Assembly: GCA_051646105.1 (NCBI GenBank)
Contig: JBOFCO010000229.1
Coordinates: 1-64,000 of the forward strand
DNA from: JBOFCO01 sp051646105
GTDB taxonomy: Bacteria; Pseudomonadota; Alphaproteobacteria; Rhodobacterales; Rhodobacteraceae
Length of the DNA: 64,000 nucleotides
Direction: 5' to 3'
Below are positions 18,828 through 27,567 of this stretch, piece after piece. Below the pieces are notes generated by a model that was given only the letters and a program-made list of their open reading frames with translations, had not been told where the DNA came from and did not search any database. The translations under genes were made by a program, and so were the position numbers. Each line of letters starts with the position of its first letter. The first letter of the stretch is position 1.

Positions 18828-18851
18828 GGGCCGCGCCACCCGGCGCGGCCC
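18828..18851 (+). other. Intra-operon stem-loop between tctC and tctB
   Basis: A perfect 10-bp GC stem (GGGCCGCGCC with GGCGCGGCCC, loop ACCC) begins 8 nt after the tctC stop, without a T-tract. Such a structure can protect the 3' end of binding-protein mRNA so that it is made in excess over the membrane subunits. Confidence 0.6.
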
Positions 18852-18873
18852 GTTCCGCCTTGCAGGGGTTCCC

Positions 18874-19338
18874 ATGAAAATCACATCCATCAACCGCGCG
18901 GATGCCGCATCGGGCATCCTGTTCCTGTTGTTCGGCCTGTTCTTTGGCATACAGTCGCTGGGCCTTGAACGTGGCACCGCCTTCCGCATGGGCCCCGGCT
19001 ATTTCCCGCTTGTCCTGTCCGGAGTGTTGATCGTTTTCGGCCTTCTGGTGCTGTTCAATGCCTTCAAGACCGATGCGCCCGGCGACATAGGGTCATTTGC
19101 CTGGCGCGGCGCGGCCTTTATCCTGCCCGCACCGATTTTCTTCGGTTTGACGGTCCGGGGACTGGGGTTTGTTCCTGCAATCTTTCTGACCACGGTCATC
19201 GCCGGTATGGCGTCGCCGAAGATGAAACTGCACTGGGCGCTGCTTCTGGCCCTCGCCGTCACGGTGTTTTCGACACTGGTCTTTTCCTACGCCCTCGGCC
19301 TGCCGTTCCGGCGCATTGGCCCATGGCTAAGCTTCTGA
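18874..19338 (+). CDS. tctB: Tripartite tricarboxylate transporter small membrane subunit
   Basis: A 154-residue protein with four predicted membrane helices (about 14-33, 45-65, 82-103 and 120-145) and the family segment FRMGPGYFPLVLSG. It is the small integral subunit that pairs with TctA. The ATG at 18874 follows AGGGG; an in-frame ATG at 18820 lies inside the stem-loop region and is less likely. tctA follows 7 nt downstream. Confidence 0.9.
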   Translation: MKITSINRADAASGILFLLFGLFFGIQSLGLERGTAFRMGPGYFPLVLSGVLIVFGLLVLFNAFKTDAPGDIGSFAWRGAAFILPAPIFFGLTVRGLGFVPAIFLTTVIAGMASPKMKLHWALLLALAVTVFSTLVFSYALGLPFRRIGPWLSF

Positions 19339-19345
19339 GGCGATC

Positions 19346-20851
19346 ATGGATCTGATTTCAAACCTCGGCCTTGGCTTTGCCACTGCGGCCAGCCCCGAAA
19401 ACCTGCTGTTCTGCCTGATTGGCGTGATCCTTGGCACACTGATCGGCGTGCTTCCCGGCATCGGGGCAACAGCGACCATCGCCATGCTTTTGCCGATCAC
19501 TTTCCAGCTTGAGCCCGTGTCATCGCTGATCATGCTGGCGGGCATCTATTACGGTGCGCAGTACGGCGGATCGACAACCGCCATACTGATCAACATGCCG
19601 GGCGAAAGCTCCTCTGCCGTCACGGCCATCGACGGCTACCAGATGGCCCGGCGCGGCAAGGCCGGCACAGCGCTGGCCGTGGCTGCATTGGGATCTTTCT
19701 TTGCAGGCACCGTGGCAACCCTTCTGGTCGCGCTCTTTGCCCCGCCCCTGACAACCATCGCGCTGAAATTCGGCGCGGCGGAATATTTCAGCCTGATGGT
19801 TCTCGGCCTCGTCTCGGCCATCGCCCTGGCACATGGTTCGATCCTGAAAGCGCTCGCGATGGTGGTTCTGGGCCTGCTGCTGGGGATGGTCGGAACGGAC
19901 ATCTATTCCGGAACGCCGCGGTTTACCCTGGGAATCAGGGAATATGCCGACGGTCTAAACTTTGTTGCACTTGCCGTGGGCATGTTCGGCATCGCCGAAA
20001 TCCTCCGCAATCTTGAGGGCGAGCAGGACCGGACCGTTCTGGGAACAAAACTGGGCGGTCTGTTCCCGTCGCGCGCCGAGCTGAAGGCGATGGTTGCACC
20101 GATGGTGCGCGGCACGGCGGTGGGCTCCATCCTCGGGATCCTGCCGGGCGGCGGGGCGGTGCTGGCTTCCTTTGCCTCCTACACGATAGAAAAGCGGATG
20201 TCCGACCGGCCGCAAGACTTTGGTCAGGGCGCGATTGCCGGGGTCGCCGGGCCAGAATCAGCCAATAACGCGGGGGCGCAGACCAGTTTTATTCCACTCC
20301 TCACGCTGGGCATCCCGGCAAACCCGGTGATGGCGCTTATGGTTGGCGCGATGATCATTCAGGGCATCGTGCCGGGGCCGAACGTGGCAAGCGAACAGCC
20401 CGCCCTGTTCTGGGGCATCATCGCCAGCATGTGGATCGGAAACCTGATGCTGGTGGTTCTGAACCTGCCGCTGATCGGGCTTTGGGTGCGGCTTCTGCGG
20501 GTGCCCTATCACGTTCTGTTTCCCATCATCATGGCCTTCTGTTCCATCGGCGTCTATTCGGTCAATTCCAATGCTTTTGACCTTTTCGCCGTCGCCTTCT
20601 TCGGGCTTCTGGGCTATGCGCTGATCAAGCTGCGTTGCGAACCCGCGCCGCTGCTTCTCGGCTTCGTGCTTGGTCCCATGTTGGAAGAAAATCTGCGCCG
20701 CGCGATGATCCTTGGCCGGGGTGATCCGTCGATCTTTGTCACGAGGCCCATCAGCGCCGTTTTACTGGCATTGACGGTTGCCGTATTGGTCGTGGTACTG
20801 CTGCCGGCCATCCGCAAGAAGCGCGATGAGGTGTTTGTCGAGGGTGACTGA
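19346..20851 (+). CDS. tctA: Tripartite tricarboxylate transporter large permease subunit
   Basis: A 501-residue permease with about 11-12 hydrophobic helices. It has the conserved repeats GVLPGIGATATIAMLLP near the N-terminus and YYGAQYGGSTTAILINMPGE, and the mirrored segment GILPGGGAVLASF in the second half. It forms the carboxylate channel driven by an ion gradient, with TctB and TctC. It is the last gene of the operon; no clear terminator is visible in the 149 nt before the convergent oxidoreductase gene. Confidence 0.95.
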   Translation: MDLISNLGLGFATAASPENLLFCLIGVILGTLIGVLPGIGATATIAMLLPITFQLEPVSSLIMLAGIYYGAQYGGSTTAILINMPGESSSAVTAIDGYQMARRGKAGTALAVAALGSFFAGTVATLLVALFAPPLTTIALKFGAAEYFSLMVLGLVSAIALAHGSILKALAMVVLGLLLGMVGTDIYSGTPRFTLGIREYADGLNFVALAVGMFGIAEILRNLEGEQDRTVLGTKLGGLFPSRAELKAMVAPMVRGTAVGSILGILPGGGAVLASFASYTIEKRMSDRPQDFGQGAIAGVAGPESANNAGAQTSFIPLLTLGIPANPVMALMVGAMIIQGIVPGPNVASEQPALFWGIIASMWIGNLMLVVLNLPLIGLWVRLLRVPYHVLFPIIMAFCSIGVYSVNSNAFDLFAVAFFGLLGYALIKLRCEPAPLLLGFVLGPMLEENLRRAMILGRGDPSIFVTRPISAVLLALTVAVLVVVLLPAIRKKRDEVFVEGD

Positions 20852-21000
20852 AATCTGCGACCGGGCAACAGGGCCGTGTTTCGCCGAAACGCCGACATGA
20901 TGCTCGGGGCATTGCCGACAACAACCCCGCCACCGGCCACTGTCTTTACGGTGAGGTTCAGGAACGTTACCGACTGGGGCCAAGTACCCCTGCCAAAAGG

Positions 21001-22218
21001 TCAGATCACCGCATCCTCAAGGAAAGGACGGTTTGTCACGACGCGCTCGTAAGCGAAGGGGGTCAAGTCCAGCGTCCGGAACACGCCGTGAACGATGAGT
21101 TCCATCACCGCGCGACCCGTAGCGGGCGACTGTTGCAAGCCGTGCCCCGAGAATCCATTGGCGAACATGAAATTGGTCACCTCAGGGTGAAAGCCGATGA
21201 TGCCATTATGATCAAGCGTGTTCATCTCATAATGCCCGGTCCAGCAACTTTGCACCCGGAGCGCGTCGAACGCGGGGATCCGGTGCCACAGCGCTGGCCA
21301 GATCGCCTCCTCAAACTCCTGATGCCGGGGCCCGAAATCGTCATAATCCGCCGGCCCGTCATCGCCCGGTGTATTGCCGGCCAGAAACAGCGGGCCCTCG
21401 GGCCGAACGAACGTGCCCGACAGGTCAATGACAATCGGCATCCGCCCCGGGATCGGCTTCGCACTGGAAAAGACAAAGCTGTACCGCTTGAACGGCGAGA
21501 CCGGTAGCGTCAGACCCGCCATCGCGCAGACCTGCTGCGCGCGGGGTCCGGCGGCGTTGACCAGAACACCGCAGCCGACCTGTTCGCCAGTGGCCAGTGT
21601 CACCTGTGTGACCTTGCCACCTGCCACTGTCAGTCCGGTTACACAGTTGTCGATGTATTCTGCCCCGGCCGCTTTCGCCCCCCTGCGAAAACCGGTCAGA
21701 AGACCCATGGAATCGAACCAGCCCTCGGCTTCGGTCCCCCACGAGCCACCACCAAGATCGTCTACGTTCAGCCAGGGAAAGCGCGCCTTCAGCTCTTCAG
21801 GATCAAGAAAGACAGTATGCGCGCCGTGACTGCGCTGCATCTCTACCCTTTCGCGCGCGGCATCCACGCCATCGGCCGAGCAGCAGTAAAGATAACCATA
21901 TTCCTTGAATCCCAGATCTGGCGCAGGCTCTCCGGGAAAGTATGCGGCCATCCGCTCCACGAAACCCCGGATGATGTCGACGCCGAACTGGCTGATCTTC
22001 ACATTGATCGGGTTGGAATATTGCTGCCGGATCCCGCTGGCGGACAGCGCGGTAGATGAGAACTCGTAAGTTGAATCGCGCTCCACAACCAGAACGGCAA
22101 GCTGACGACCCGCTTCCTGCCCAAGCCAGTAAGCCACCGAAGATCCCACGGCAGCACCCCCGACAATCACCACATCATAAAAGGGGCGGCGTGGTGGACA
22201 GTATCTTGGAACCGGCAT
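21001..22218 (-). CDS. FAD-dependent oxidoreductase (DAO / sarcosine oxidase-like)
   Basis: A 405-residue flavoprotein of the D-amino-acid oxidase fold. The N-terminal dinucleotide motif reads VIVGGAAVGSS, so the usual GxGxxG has Ala at its central Gly. VVERD binds the FAD ribose. The C-terminal FSGHGLQQSPATGR is typical of FOXRED1/sarcosine dehydrogenase-like enzymes. The probable reaction is oxidation of an N-methyl or secondary amino acid; the substrate is unknown. The ribosome site before the ATG at 22218 is weak. It is convergent with tctA and is probably transcribed alone. Confidence 0.85.
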   Translation of the reverse strand: MPVPRYCPPRRPFYDVVIVGGAAVGSSVAYWLGQEAGRQLAVLVVERDSTYEFSSTALSASGIRQQYSNPINVKISQFGVDIIRGFVERMAAYFPGEPAPDLGFKEYGYLYCCSADGVDAARERVEMQRSHGAHTVFLDPEELKARFPWLNVDDLGGGSWGTEAEGWFDSMGLLTGFRRGAKAAGAEYIDNCVTGLTVAGGKVTQVTLATGEQVGCGVLVNAAGPRAQQVCAMAGLTLPVSPFKRYSFVFSSAKPIPGRMPIVIDLSGTFVRPEGPLFLAGNTPGDDGPADYDDFGPRHQEFEEAIWPALWHRIPAFDALRVQSCWTGHYEMNTLDHNGIIGFHPEVTNFMFANGFSGHGLQQSPATGRAVMELIVHGVFRTLDLTPFAYERVVTNRPFLEDAVI

Positions 22219-22622
22219 TTCAATCTCGTCTGATGGCGCAAGTTGTATGACGATCGACGGCGCGTGTGCTGTTTTCGCGAATCCTCATGACCCGCATACT
22301 GAACGTGAAGATGTGCGGAAGTGAAGGGACCAACGGGCAGACGATTCATCGTCACCACACAAAACCCGGCAGCGCTTGCATGTTGCCGGGGCAAGCGCCC
22401 GATCCCGAGCAGTTGTGCCGGGCTTTCTCGCCTGTCTCCGCAGAAATGAAGTGTGATACTCCCTGCACGACGGGCGAAACCGCCGCTCGCAGGACCGGCC
22501 CGGTCGACGGAAACCAGCAGCCTAGAGCGGGTCAGGCGATCACAATTGTTGACGAACTGAAAACTTCTGTAACAAATATGTGAACGGTTGGTGCTTGGTG
22601 ATGTAAGGCGTAGGAGGAGACA
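22219..22622. other. 404-nt intergenic region, divergent promoters
   Basis: It separates the FAD oxidoreductase (minus) from the HdeD-like gene (plus). A plus-strand open frame at 22266-22583 has no ribosome site and no protein-like composition, so I do not call it. TTGACG at 22549-22554 could be a -35 element for the HdeD-like gene, but the -10 partner (ACAAAT at 22572) is poor. Confidence 0.5.
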
Positions 22623-23144
22623 ATGAAAAACTGGTTCTTATGGCTGATCGCGGGGATCATTTCGGTCATTGGGGGATTCTTCGCCCTGACCAATCCGCTG
22701 GCAGCTACGCTTACGGCAGAATTGCTGGCAGGTTACATGTTCATTGCGGTCGGCATCCTGACCGTCATCTCTGCCTTTGGAGATCAGGGTTGGGGTGGGC
22801 GCATCGTATCCATCCTGCTTGGGATTGCGATCCTGTTGTTGGGCATCAGCCTTGTGAAAAATCCGCTGGAAGGCGCGCTTTCGCTGACCCTTCTGGTCGG
22901 AATCCTGATGGTGGTTCTGGGTATCTTCCGGCTTGTGCTTGGCCTCGGCGCACGGTCCAGGAATGTCCGCTGGATCCTGTTTCTGGCGGGCGGGCTGTCC
23001 CTGCTGCTCGGCTTCATGATCCTGTCGAACTTCCCGCAATCGGCCGCAGTGGTGCTGGGCATGTTCCTGGCAATCGAGCTGTTGTCGAACGGCGTCTCGC
23101 TGATCGTGCTGGCGCTCGCCAGGAAATCCGGGGAAGAGGCCTGA
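22623..23144 (+). CDS. HdeD-family membrane protein (DUF308)
   Basis: A 173-residue protein with six closely spaced membrane helices arranged as repeated hairpins, as in HdeD, which is linked to acid resistance in enteric bacteria. The pattern of small hydrophobic blocks (GIISVIGGFFAL, GILTVISAFG, GILMVVLGIF) supports the family. Its role in this organism is unknown. GTAGGAGGAGA directly before the ATG gives a strong ribosome site. It stands alone and is followed by a terminator. Confidence 0.85.
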   Translation: MKNWFLWLIAGIISVIGGFFALTNPLAATLTAELLAGYMFIAVGILTVISAFGDQGWGGRIVSILLGIAILLLGISLVKNPLEGALSLTLLVGILMVVLGIFRLVLGLGARSRNVRWILFLAGGLSLLLGFMILSNFPQSAAVVLGMFLAIELLSNGVSLIVLALARKSGEEA

Positions 23145-23153
23145 ACCCGACTG

Positions 23154-23181
23154 GCGCCGCCCGAAAAGGCGGCGCTTCTTC
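23154..23181 (+). terminator. Intrinsic terminator after the HdeD-like gene
   Basis: An 8-bp stem GCGCCGCC (23154-23161) with GGCGGCGC (23168-23175), loop CGAAAA, is followed by TTCTTCT. It starts 10 nt after the stop codon. Confidence 0.8.
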
Positions 23182-23192
23182 TGTATCCGTGG

Positions 23193-23621
23193 TCAGGGTG
23201 CGATGACACCTTTCCTCAGGATGACGTTGGCATAAAATCTGGGTTCGCTGGTTGCAATGATGGCATGTGCCGTCTTGACACGGTCATAGAATGCGGTGGG
23301 CGCAAGCGGCGTAACGCTGTGCCCCGGCACCATGCTGGCGCAAAGCGCCGCGATCTCTTCATGGACCTGATCGGGCATGTCCGGTGACGTTGCGTTGACA
23401 GCCCTGAAAATTGCGTGCGGCACAGATGTGTCGACAGGCAGAACCGACAGAACGGCGCGCAGGACCGGGATAAGGGTCAGCCCGTCAGCCCGTATCAGAC
23501 GCCGGGCATCTGTCAGGGCGGGATAGTTTCCATCCACAATGGCGATTTCATCGCCATGGCCCATTGCGCGCAGGACCGACAAGAAGTCGGGCCCGAGAAT
23601 TGGGTCCAATCCAATCAGCAT
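23193..23621 (-). CDS. FucU/RbsD-family sugar mutarotase
   Basis: A 142-residue protein of the RbsD/FucU family, which interconverts anomers of imported sugars such as fucose or ribose. It starts MLIGLDPILGPDFLSVLRAMGHGDEI, with the family GHGD(E) segment, and ends with RFYANVILRKGVI. CAGGAG precedes the ATG at 23621. It is the last gene of the ABC-importer operon, 108 nt after the binding-protein gene. No kinase or dehydrogenase for the sugar is in the window. Confidence 0.88.
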   Translation of the reverse strand: MLIGLDPILGPDFLSVLRAMGHGDEIAIVDGNYPALTDARRLIRADGLTLIPVLRAVLSVLPVDTSVPHAIFRAVNATSPDMPDQVHEEIAALCASMVPGHSVTPLAPTAFYDRVKTAHAIIATSEPRFYANVILRKGVIAP

Positions 23622-23686
23622 GCGATACTCCTGCGCGACAGCACAAACGGTCGCGTCAATTGGCAGCACTACGACATATCGAAAGA

Positions 23687-23711
23687 CGCCCCCACCGAAT
23701 TGGCAGGGGCG
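23687..23711 (-). terminator. Possible partial terminator between binding protein and mutarotase genes
   Basis: On the minus strand CGCCCC (23711-23706) pairs with GGGGCG (23692-23687) and is followed by TCTTTC. It lies in the 108-nt gap and could reduce read-through into the fucU-like gene or stabilise the upstream message. Confidence 0.45.
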
Positions 23712-23729
23712 CAAGGAACGACGAATCGA

Positions 23730-24662
23730 TCAGTCGTAAAGAACTGCGGCGATCTTCGGATCGGCCATGTTGTCCTTGGTGTAGTAGTAGAAGCCCGTAT
23801 CGATGACCTTGGGCAGTTCTTCGCCCTTGATTGCCTTTGCCAGGCTGTCGACCACGCACTGGCCAATGCCAACCGGGTTCTGTGTGACAGCGCCGATCAG
23901 GGTGCCATCCATGATGGCATCTTTCTGCGACTTGCCCGAGTCGAAGCCGACACCGACGATGGCCGCACCCGATTCCTTGATCGCAACGGCCAGACCGATG
24001 GCCGAGCCTTCGTTCGAGGCGAAAATGCCCTTGATCTCCGGATTGGCCTGCAGCATCGCCTTGACGTTGTCGGTCGCTTTCAAGGCATCATTGGCATACT
24101 GAACATCGACCACCTCGATATTCGGATAGGCTTCCTTGATCCTGTTCAGGAACCCGTCGCGGCGACCGATGCCTGTGGCCGAAGTCTGGTCGTGGATCAC
24201 GGCTGCGATCTTGCCCTCTTCGCCGATGGCCTTGGCCAGCCCGTCGGCGGCAGCGGCAGCCGCAGCCATGTTGTCGGTCGTGCAGGTGGTCAGCGGCAGA
24301 TCGCTTTCCACGCCCGAGTCAAAGGCCACAATCGGGATGCCCGCGTCCGCGGCCTTTTGCAGTGCCGGAACCTGTGCCTGGCTGTCCAGCGCGGCAAAAC
24401 CCAGACCCTGCGGTGCCTTGGCGATGGCGGCGTTCAGGATGTCGGTCTGCTTGTCGATTTCGGCCTCTGTGTTCGGGCCTTCGAAGGTGATCGTCACACC
24501 ATTGCGTGCGGCGGCTTCCTCTGCGCCGGCCTTGACGGCCTGCCAGAACTGGTGGCTGAAGCCTTTGGCAATGATCGGGAAATAAACGTCCTGGGCAAAG
24601 CCCGGCGTCGCGCCGAAGGCAAGGCCAAGCGCCAGTGCCGAAGTCAGGATAGTCTTCTTCAT
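23730..24662 (-). CDS. Sugar ABC transporter periplasmic binding protein (RbsB-like)
   Basis: A 310-residue binding protein of the ribose/galactose cluster. The signal peptide ends at about residue 23 (ATPGFAQ). Typical segments are KGFSHQFWQAVKAGAE, VAFDSGV, GKIAAVIHDQ and GVGFDSG. It captures a monosaccharide in the periplasm; the mutarotase partner points to an aldose or ketose such as ribose, fucose or fructose. It lies 84 nt after the permease gene, and a CCCCGG/CCGGGG stem (24684-24709) is present in that gap. Confidence 0.92.
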   Translation of the reverse strand: MKKTILTSALALGLAFGATPGFAQDVYFPIIAKGFSHQFWQAVKAGAEEAAARNGVTITFEGPNTEAEIDKQTDILNAAIAKAPQGLGFAALDSQAQVPALQKAADAGIPIVAFDSGVESDLPLTTCTTDNMAAAAAAADGLAKAIGEEGKIAAVIHDQTSATGIGRRDGFLNRIKEAYPNIEVVDVQYANDALKATDNVKAMLQANPEIKGIFASNEGSAIGLAVAIKESGAAIVGVGFDSGKSQKDAIMDGTLIGAVTQNPVGIGQCVVDSLAKAIKGEELPKVIDTGFYYYTKDNMADPKIAAVLYD

Positions 24663-24746
24663 GGGTTCCTCCCTGGTTATGCTCCCCGGTGCACGCGTTG
24701 CCTCCGGGGTCTTTCCAAGCGTTCCGTCCCGGGATTTTTCCCTTGA

Positions 24747-25751
24747 TCAGGCCCGCTTCCGCAGGACGATGTCGATGAAGACCGCGACGATGATGATCAC
24801 CCCGGTCACGACAATCTTCCATTCTTCAAGAACGCCCATCACGCGAAGGCCGTTCGTCAACACGCTCATGATGAAAGCGCCGATGATGGTGCCCATCACC
24901 GTTCCGCGCCCACCAGCCAGTGAGGTGCCGCCAATGACGACGGCCGCAATGGCGTCAAGTTCATAGCCAAGCCCCAGCGCCGGCTGGGCCGAGTTCAGGC
25001 GGGATGATACGATCAGCCCGGCGATACCGCAGATGCCACCGCAGATCGCATAGGTCAGGATTTTCCAGTTCTCGACCTTGATACCGGAAAGCCGTGCGGC
25101 CTCTTCGTTGGAACCAAGCGCAAAGATCATGCGGCCGATGATCGTCCGGTTCAGCACGACCGAGGCGATGATCGCGACCCCGAACATGATCATCACGCCG
25201 TTTGGAATTTCCAGCCCCGGGATCAGCGCAGAGATCGAGCTTTCCGGCGACAGCAGCCCGTAGTTTGGCGTGTCGTTGAAGTAGATCGGTTTCGCGCCTG
25301 AAAACACCAGCGCCAAACCCCGCGCAATCTGCATCATGCCAAGCGTAGCGATAAAGGGCGGGATTTTCAGCTTGGCGATCACGACGCCGGAAATCGCCCC
25401 CATGAAGGCGCCGGCGGCAATTGCACCGATGATGCCCATGGGCAAAGGCATGCCCAGGTTTGTCAGCACCAGCCCCGCAACGACTGCGGTCAGCGTCATC
25501 ATCGTGCCGACGGAAAGGTCGATGCCGCCAGAGATGATGACAAAGGTCACGGCCACACCCAGAACGCCGTTGACCGCCGTCGCCTGCATGATGCCGACCA
25601 TGTTGGCACCGGTGGCAAAGTTCGTGGCAAACAGGCTGAAAAAGGCAAGAAGCGCGATCAGAACCGCAAAGGCGACTGCCTTTTGCATGGTTGCAGCAGT
25701 CAGAAACCCGGATTTCACCGTCGCGGTATTGCCAACAGTCGTATCAGACAT
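24747..25751 (-). CDS. Sugar ABC transporter permease (RbsC-like)
   Basis: A 334-residue inner-membrane permease of the BPD_transp_2 family with about 8-10 helices. Recognisable segments are ISGGIDLSVG near residue 80 and the coupling region GSNEEAARLSGI near 220, plus GGTSLAGGRGTV. It forms the channel together with the double ATPase. It begins 15 nt after the ATPase stop. Confidence 0.93.
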   Translation of the reverse strand: MSDTTVGNTATVKSGFLTAATMQKAVAFAVLIALLAFFSLFATNFATGANMVGIMQATAVNGVLGVAVTFVIISGGIDLSVGTMMTLTAVVAGLVLTNLGMPLPMGIIGAIAAGAFMGAISGVVIAKLKIPPFIATLGMMQIARGLALVFSGAKPIYFNDTPNYGLLSPESSISALIPGLEIPNGVMIMFGVAIIASVVLNRTIIGRMIFALGSNEEAARLSGIKVENWKILTYAICGGICGIAGLIVSSRLNSAQPALGLGYELDAIAAVVIGGTSLAGGRGTVMGTIIGAFIMSVLTNGLRVMGVLEEWKIVVTGVIIIVAVFIDIVLRKRA

Positions 25752-25766
25752 CCTGGTATCTCCCGT

Positions 25767-27293
25767 TCAGGCGGCTGCCGATTTGCGCTGTGTCGCCAGC
25801 GTCATGATCTGTTCCTGGGTCGCCGTGCGCCCGTCGAGTTCGCCGGTGATGCGGCCTTCGCACATCACCACGATCCGGTGGGACAGGCGCAAAACTTCCG
25901 GCAATTCAGAGGAGATCACAATGATGGCCTTGCCTTGTTCCGCCAGGCTTTCCAGAAGACGATAGATTTCAGCCTTGGCACCAACATCGATCCCGCGAGT
26001 CGGCTCATCAAAGATCAGGATGTCGCAGTCGCGCAGCAGCCACTTGCCGATGACGACCTTTTGCTGGTTGCCTCCGGACAGAAGCCGCGTTTCCTGCTTT
26101 ACGGATGGCGTCTTGACGCGCAGCTTTGCGACATACTCGCCCGCCACCCTGTCAAGATCGGCGTCGCGCATGAAAACCCGGCCAGACAGATACCGGAACC
26201 AGCTTGCCATTGTGACGTTGTCGCGCACTGACATTCCTGTGACGAGACCGAAGTGTTTGCGATCTTCGGACAGATAGGCAATGCCCGCCGCGACCGCATC
26301 GGCCGGACTGGTGATCCGGCGTTCTTTTCCGTGAACATGGATCGTGCCGCTGTCGATCGGATCGGCGCCGAAAACGGCGCGGGCAACCTCCGTCCGCCCG
26401 GCCCCCATCAGCCCGGCAAAGCCCAGGATTTCGCCCTTGCGCAGGGTAAAACTGACATCGCGGATCGTATTCCTGCTGTTCAGTCCCGCAACACGCAGAA
26501 CCTCTTCGTCGGTTCCGTGACCGGTCGCCCTATGCTGGTCTGCCAGTTCGCGTCCGACCATAAGCTGAATGATTGTCGACATCGGTGTCGTCGCGGCGGG
26601 CAAGGTGTCGATATATTGCCCGTCACGCATCACCGTGACACGATCGGCGATACGTTTCACCTCGTCCATCTTGTGGGTGATGTAGACGATACCCACCCCG
26701 TTCGCCTTCAGGTCATCGATGATCGCAAAAAGATGCTCGACCTCGGTTTCATTCAGGGCCGATGTCGGTTCATCCATGATCAGGACGCGGGCATTGTAGG
26801 ACAGTGCCTTGGCGATCTCGACCAGCTGCTGACGGGCCACCGTCATCTGTCCGACCTCTGTCGTCGGCAGTATGTTGACCTTCATGCGCTGAAAGATCGC
26901 TGCCGCGTCTCGTTTCATCTGGTCTTCGTCGACAAAGATGCCAAGCCCCTTCCGGGGCTCACGACCGATGAAGATGTTCTGCGCCGCCGTCAGATGGTTC
27001 ATCAGGAAAAGCTCCTGATGGATGATACTGATTCCCAAGGCCTGTGCCGCATGAGGATTGGGAACCGAAACCGGCACGTTGTCCACGCGAAGTTCCCCGC
27101 CGTCCGGCTGATAGACCCCGGTAAGAATTTTCATCAGCGTCGACTTGCCGGCACCGTTCTCTCCCATTAGGGCATGAACTTCCCCGGGGTACAGGTCGAA
27201 GCTGACATTTTGCAGGGCACGGACGCCCGGGAAGGATTTTTCGATCCCCAGCATCTGAATCAATGCAGTCCTGGCCTCCGGCGCTTCCGGCAT
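25767..27293 (-). CDS. Sugar ABC transporter ATP-binding protein, two NBDs (RbsA-like)
   Basis: A 508-residue fused double ATPase. The first domain has Walker A GENGAGKST and Walker B VLIMDEPTSAL. In the second, Walker A is degenerate (GLMGAGRTE), as is usual for RbsA/MglA, while LSGGNQQKVVIGKWL and Walker B ILIFDEPTRGIDVG are intact. It energises uptake by the adjacent permease. The ATG at 27293 follows AGGGAGGAAAG. It is the first gene of the operon, with operator-like dyads 70-100 nt upstream. Confidence 0.94.
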   Translation of the reverse strand: MPEAPEARTALIQMLGIEKSFPGVRALQNVSFDLYPGEVHALMGENGAGKSTLMKILTGVYQPDGGELRVDNVPVSVPNPHAAQALGISIIHQELFLMNHLTAAQNIFIGREPRKGLGIFVDEDQMKRDAAAIFQRMKVNILPTTEVGQMTVARQQLVEIAKALSYNARVLIMDEPTSALNETEVEHLFAIIDDLKANGVGIVYITHKMDEVKRIADRVTVMRDGQYIDTLPAATTPMSTIIQLMVGRELADQHRATGHGTDEEVLRVAGLNSRNTIRDVSFTLRKGEILGFAGLMGAGRTEVARAVFGADPIDSGTIHVHGKERRITSPADAVAAGIAYLSEDRKHFGLVTGMSVRDNVTMASWFRYLSGRVFMRDADLDRVAGEYVAKLRVKTPSVKQETRLLSGGNQQKVVIGKWLLRDCDILIFDEPTRGIDVGAKAEIYRLLESLAEQGKAIIVISSELPEVLRLSHRIVVMCEGRITGELDGRTATQEQIMTLATQRKSAAA

Positions 27294-27361
27294 ATGGCGT
27301 CTTTCCTCCCTGTCACCATGACCGGCAGCCATTACGGCCGTCCTCCCCGGACCACGAGCAG

Positions 27362-27393
27362 TAAATCATGTAACATGATTTAATGACATGTTA
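27362..27393. promoter_or_regulatory. Overlapping operator-like dyads upstream of the sugar ABC operon
   Basis: TAAATCATG (27362-27370) and CATGATTTA (27374-27382) form a perfect 9-bp inverted repeat around TAA. A second dyad, TAACATG (27371-27377) with CATGTTA (27387-27393), overlaps it. They lie about 70-100 nt upstream of the ATPase start, the expected place for a repressor or activator site. No regulator gene is adjacent. Confidence 0.65.
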
Positions 27394-27434
27394 GGGTATT
27401 TATGACGAATTGAAAGAGCCGCGATAACCAATGT

Positions 27435-27451
27435 CAAAGAATCTTTCTTTG
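27435..27451. repeat. Inverted repeat CAAAGAA / TTCTTTG
   Basis: Two 7-bp arms (27435-27441 and 27445-27451) flank a 3-nt spacer. It lies in the AT-rich part of the gap about 145 nt upstream of the ABC operon. It could be a further regulatory site; nothing else is known. Confidence 0.4.
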
Positions 27452-27567
27452 GCCGCGCCACAGCCACCCTATGATATGATTCATGTGAGCCCGCGTGATG
27501 GGTATCGACCAGCCGGGGCAATGCAGGATTCTATCCGCCGCCAACACCGGTGCCGCGTTTGCGGAAT

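Noticed and set aside
22266..22583. Possible 105-codon gene in the gap before the HdeD-like gene
   Set aside because: No Shine-Dalgarno, no hydrophobic or domain pattern; the region fits better as a divergent promoter.
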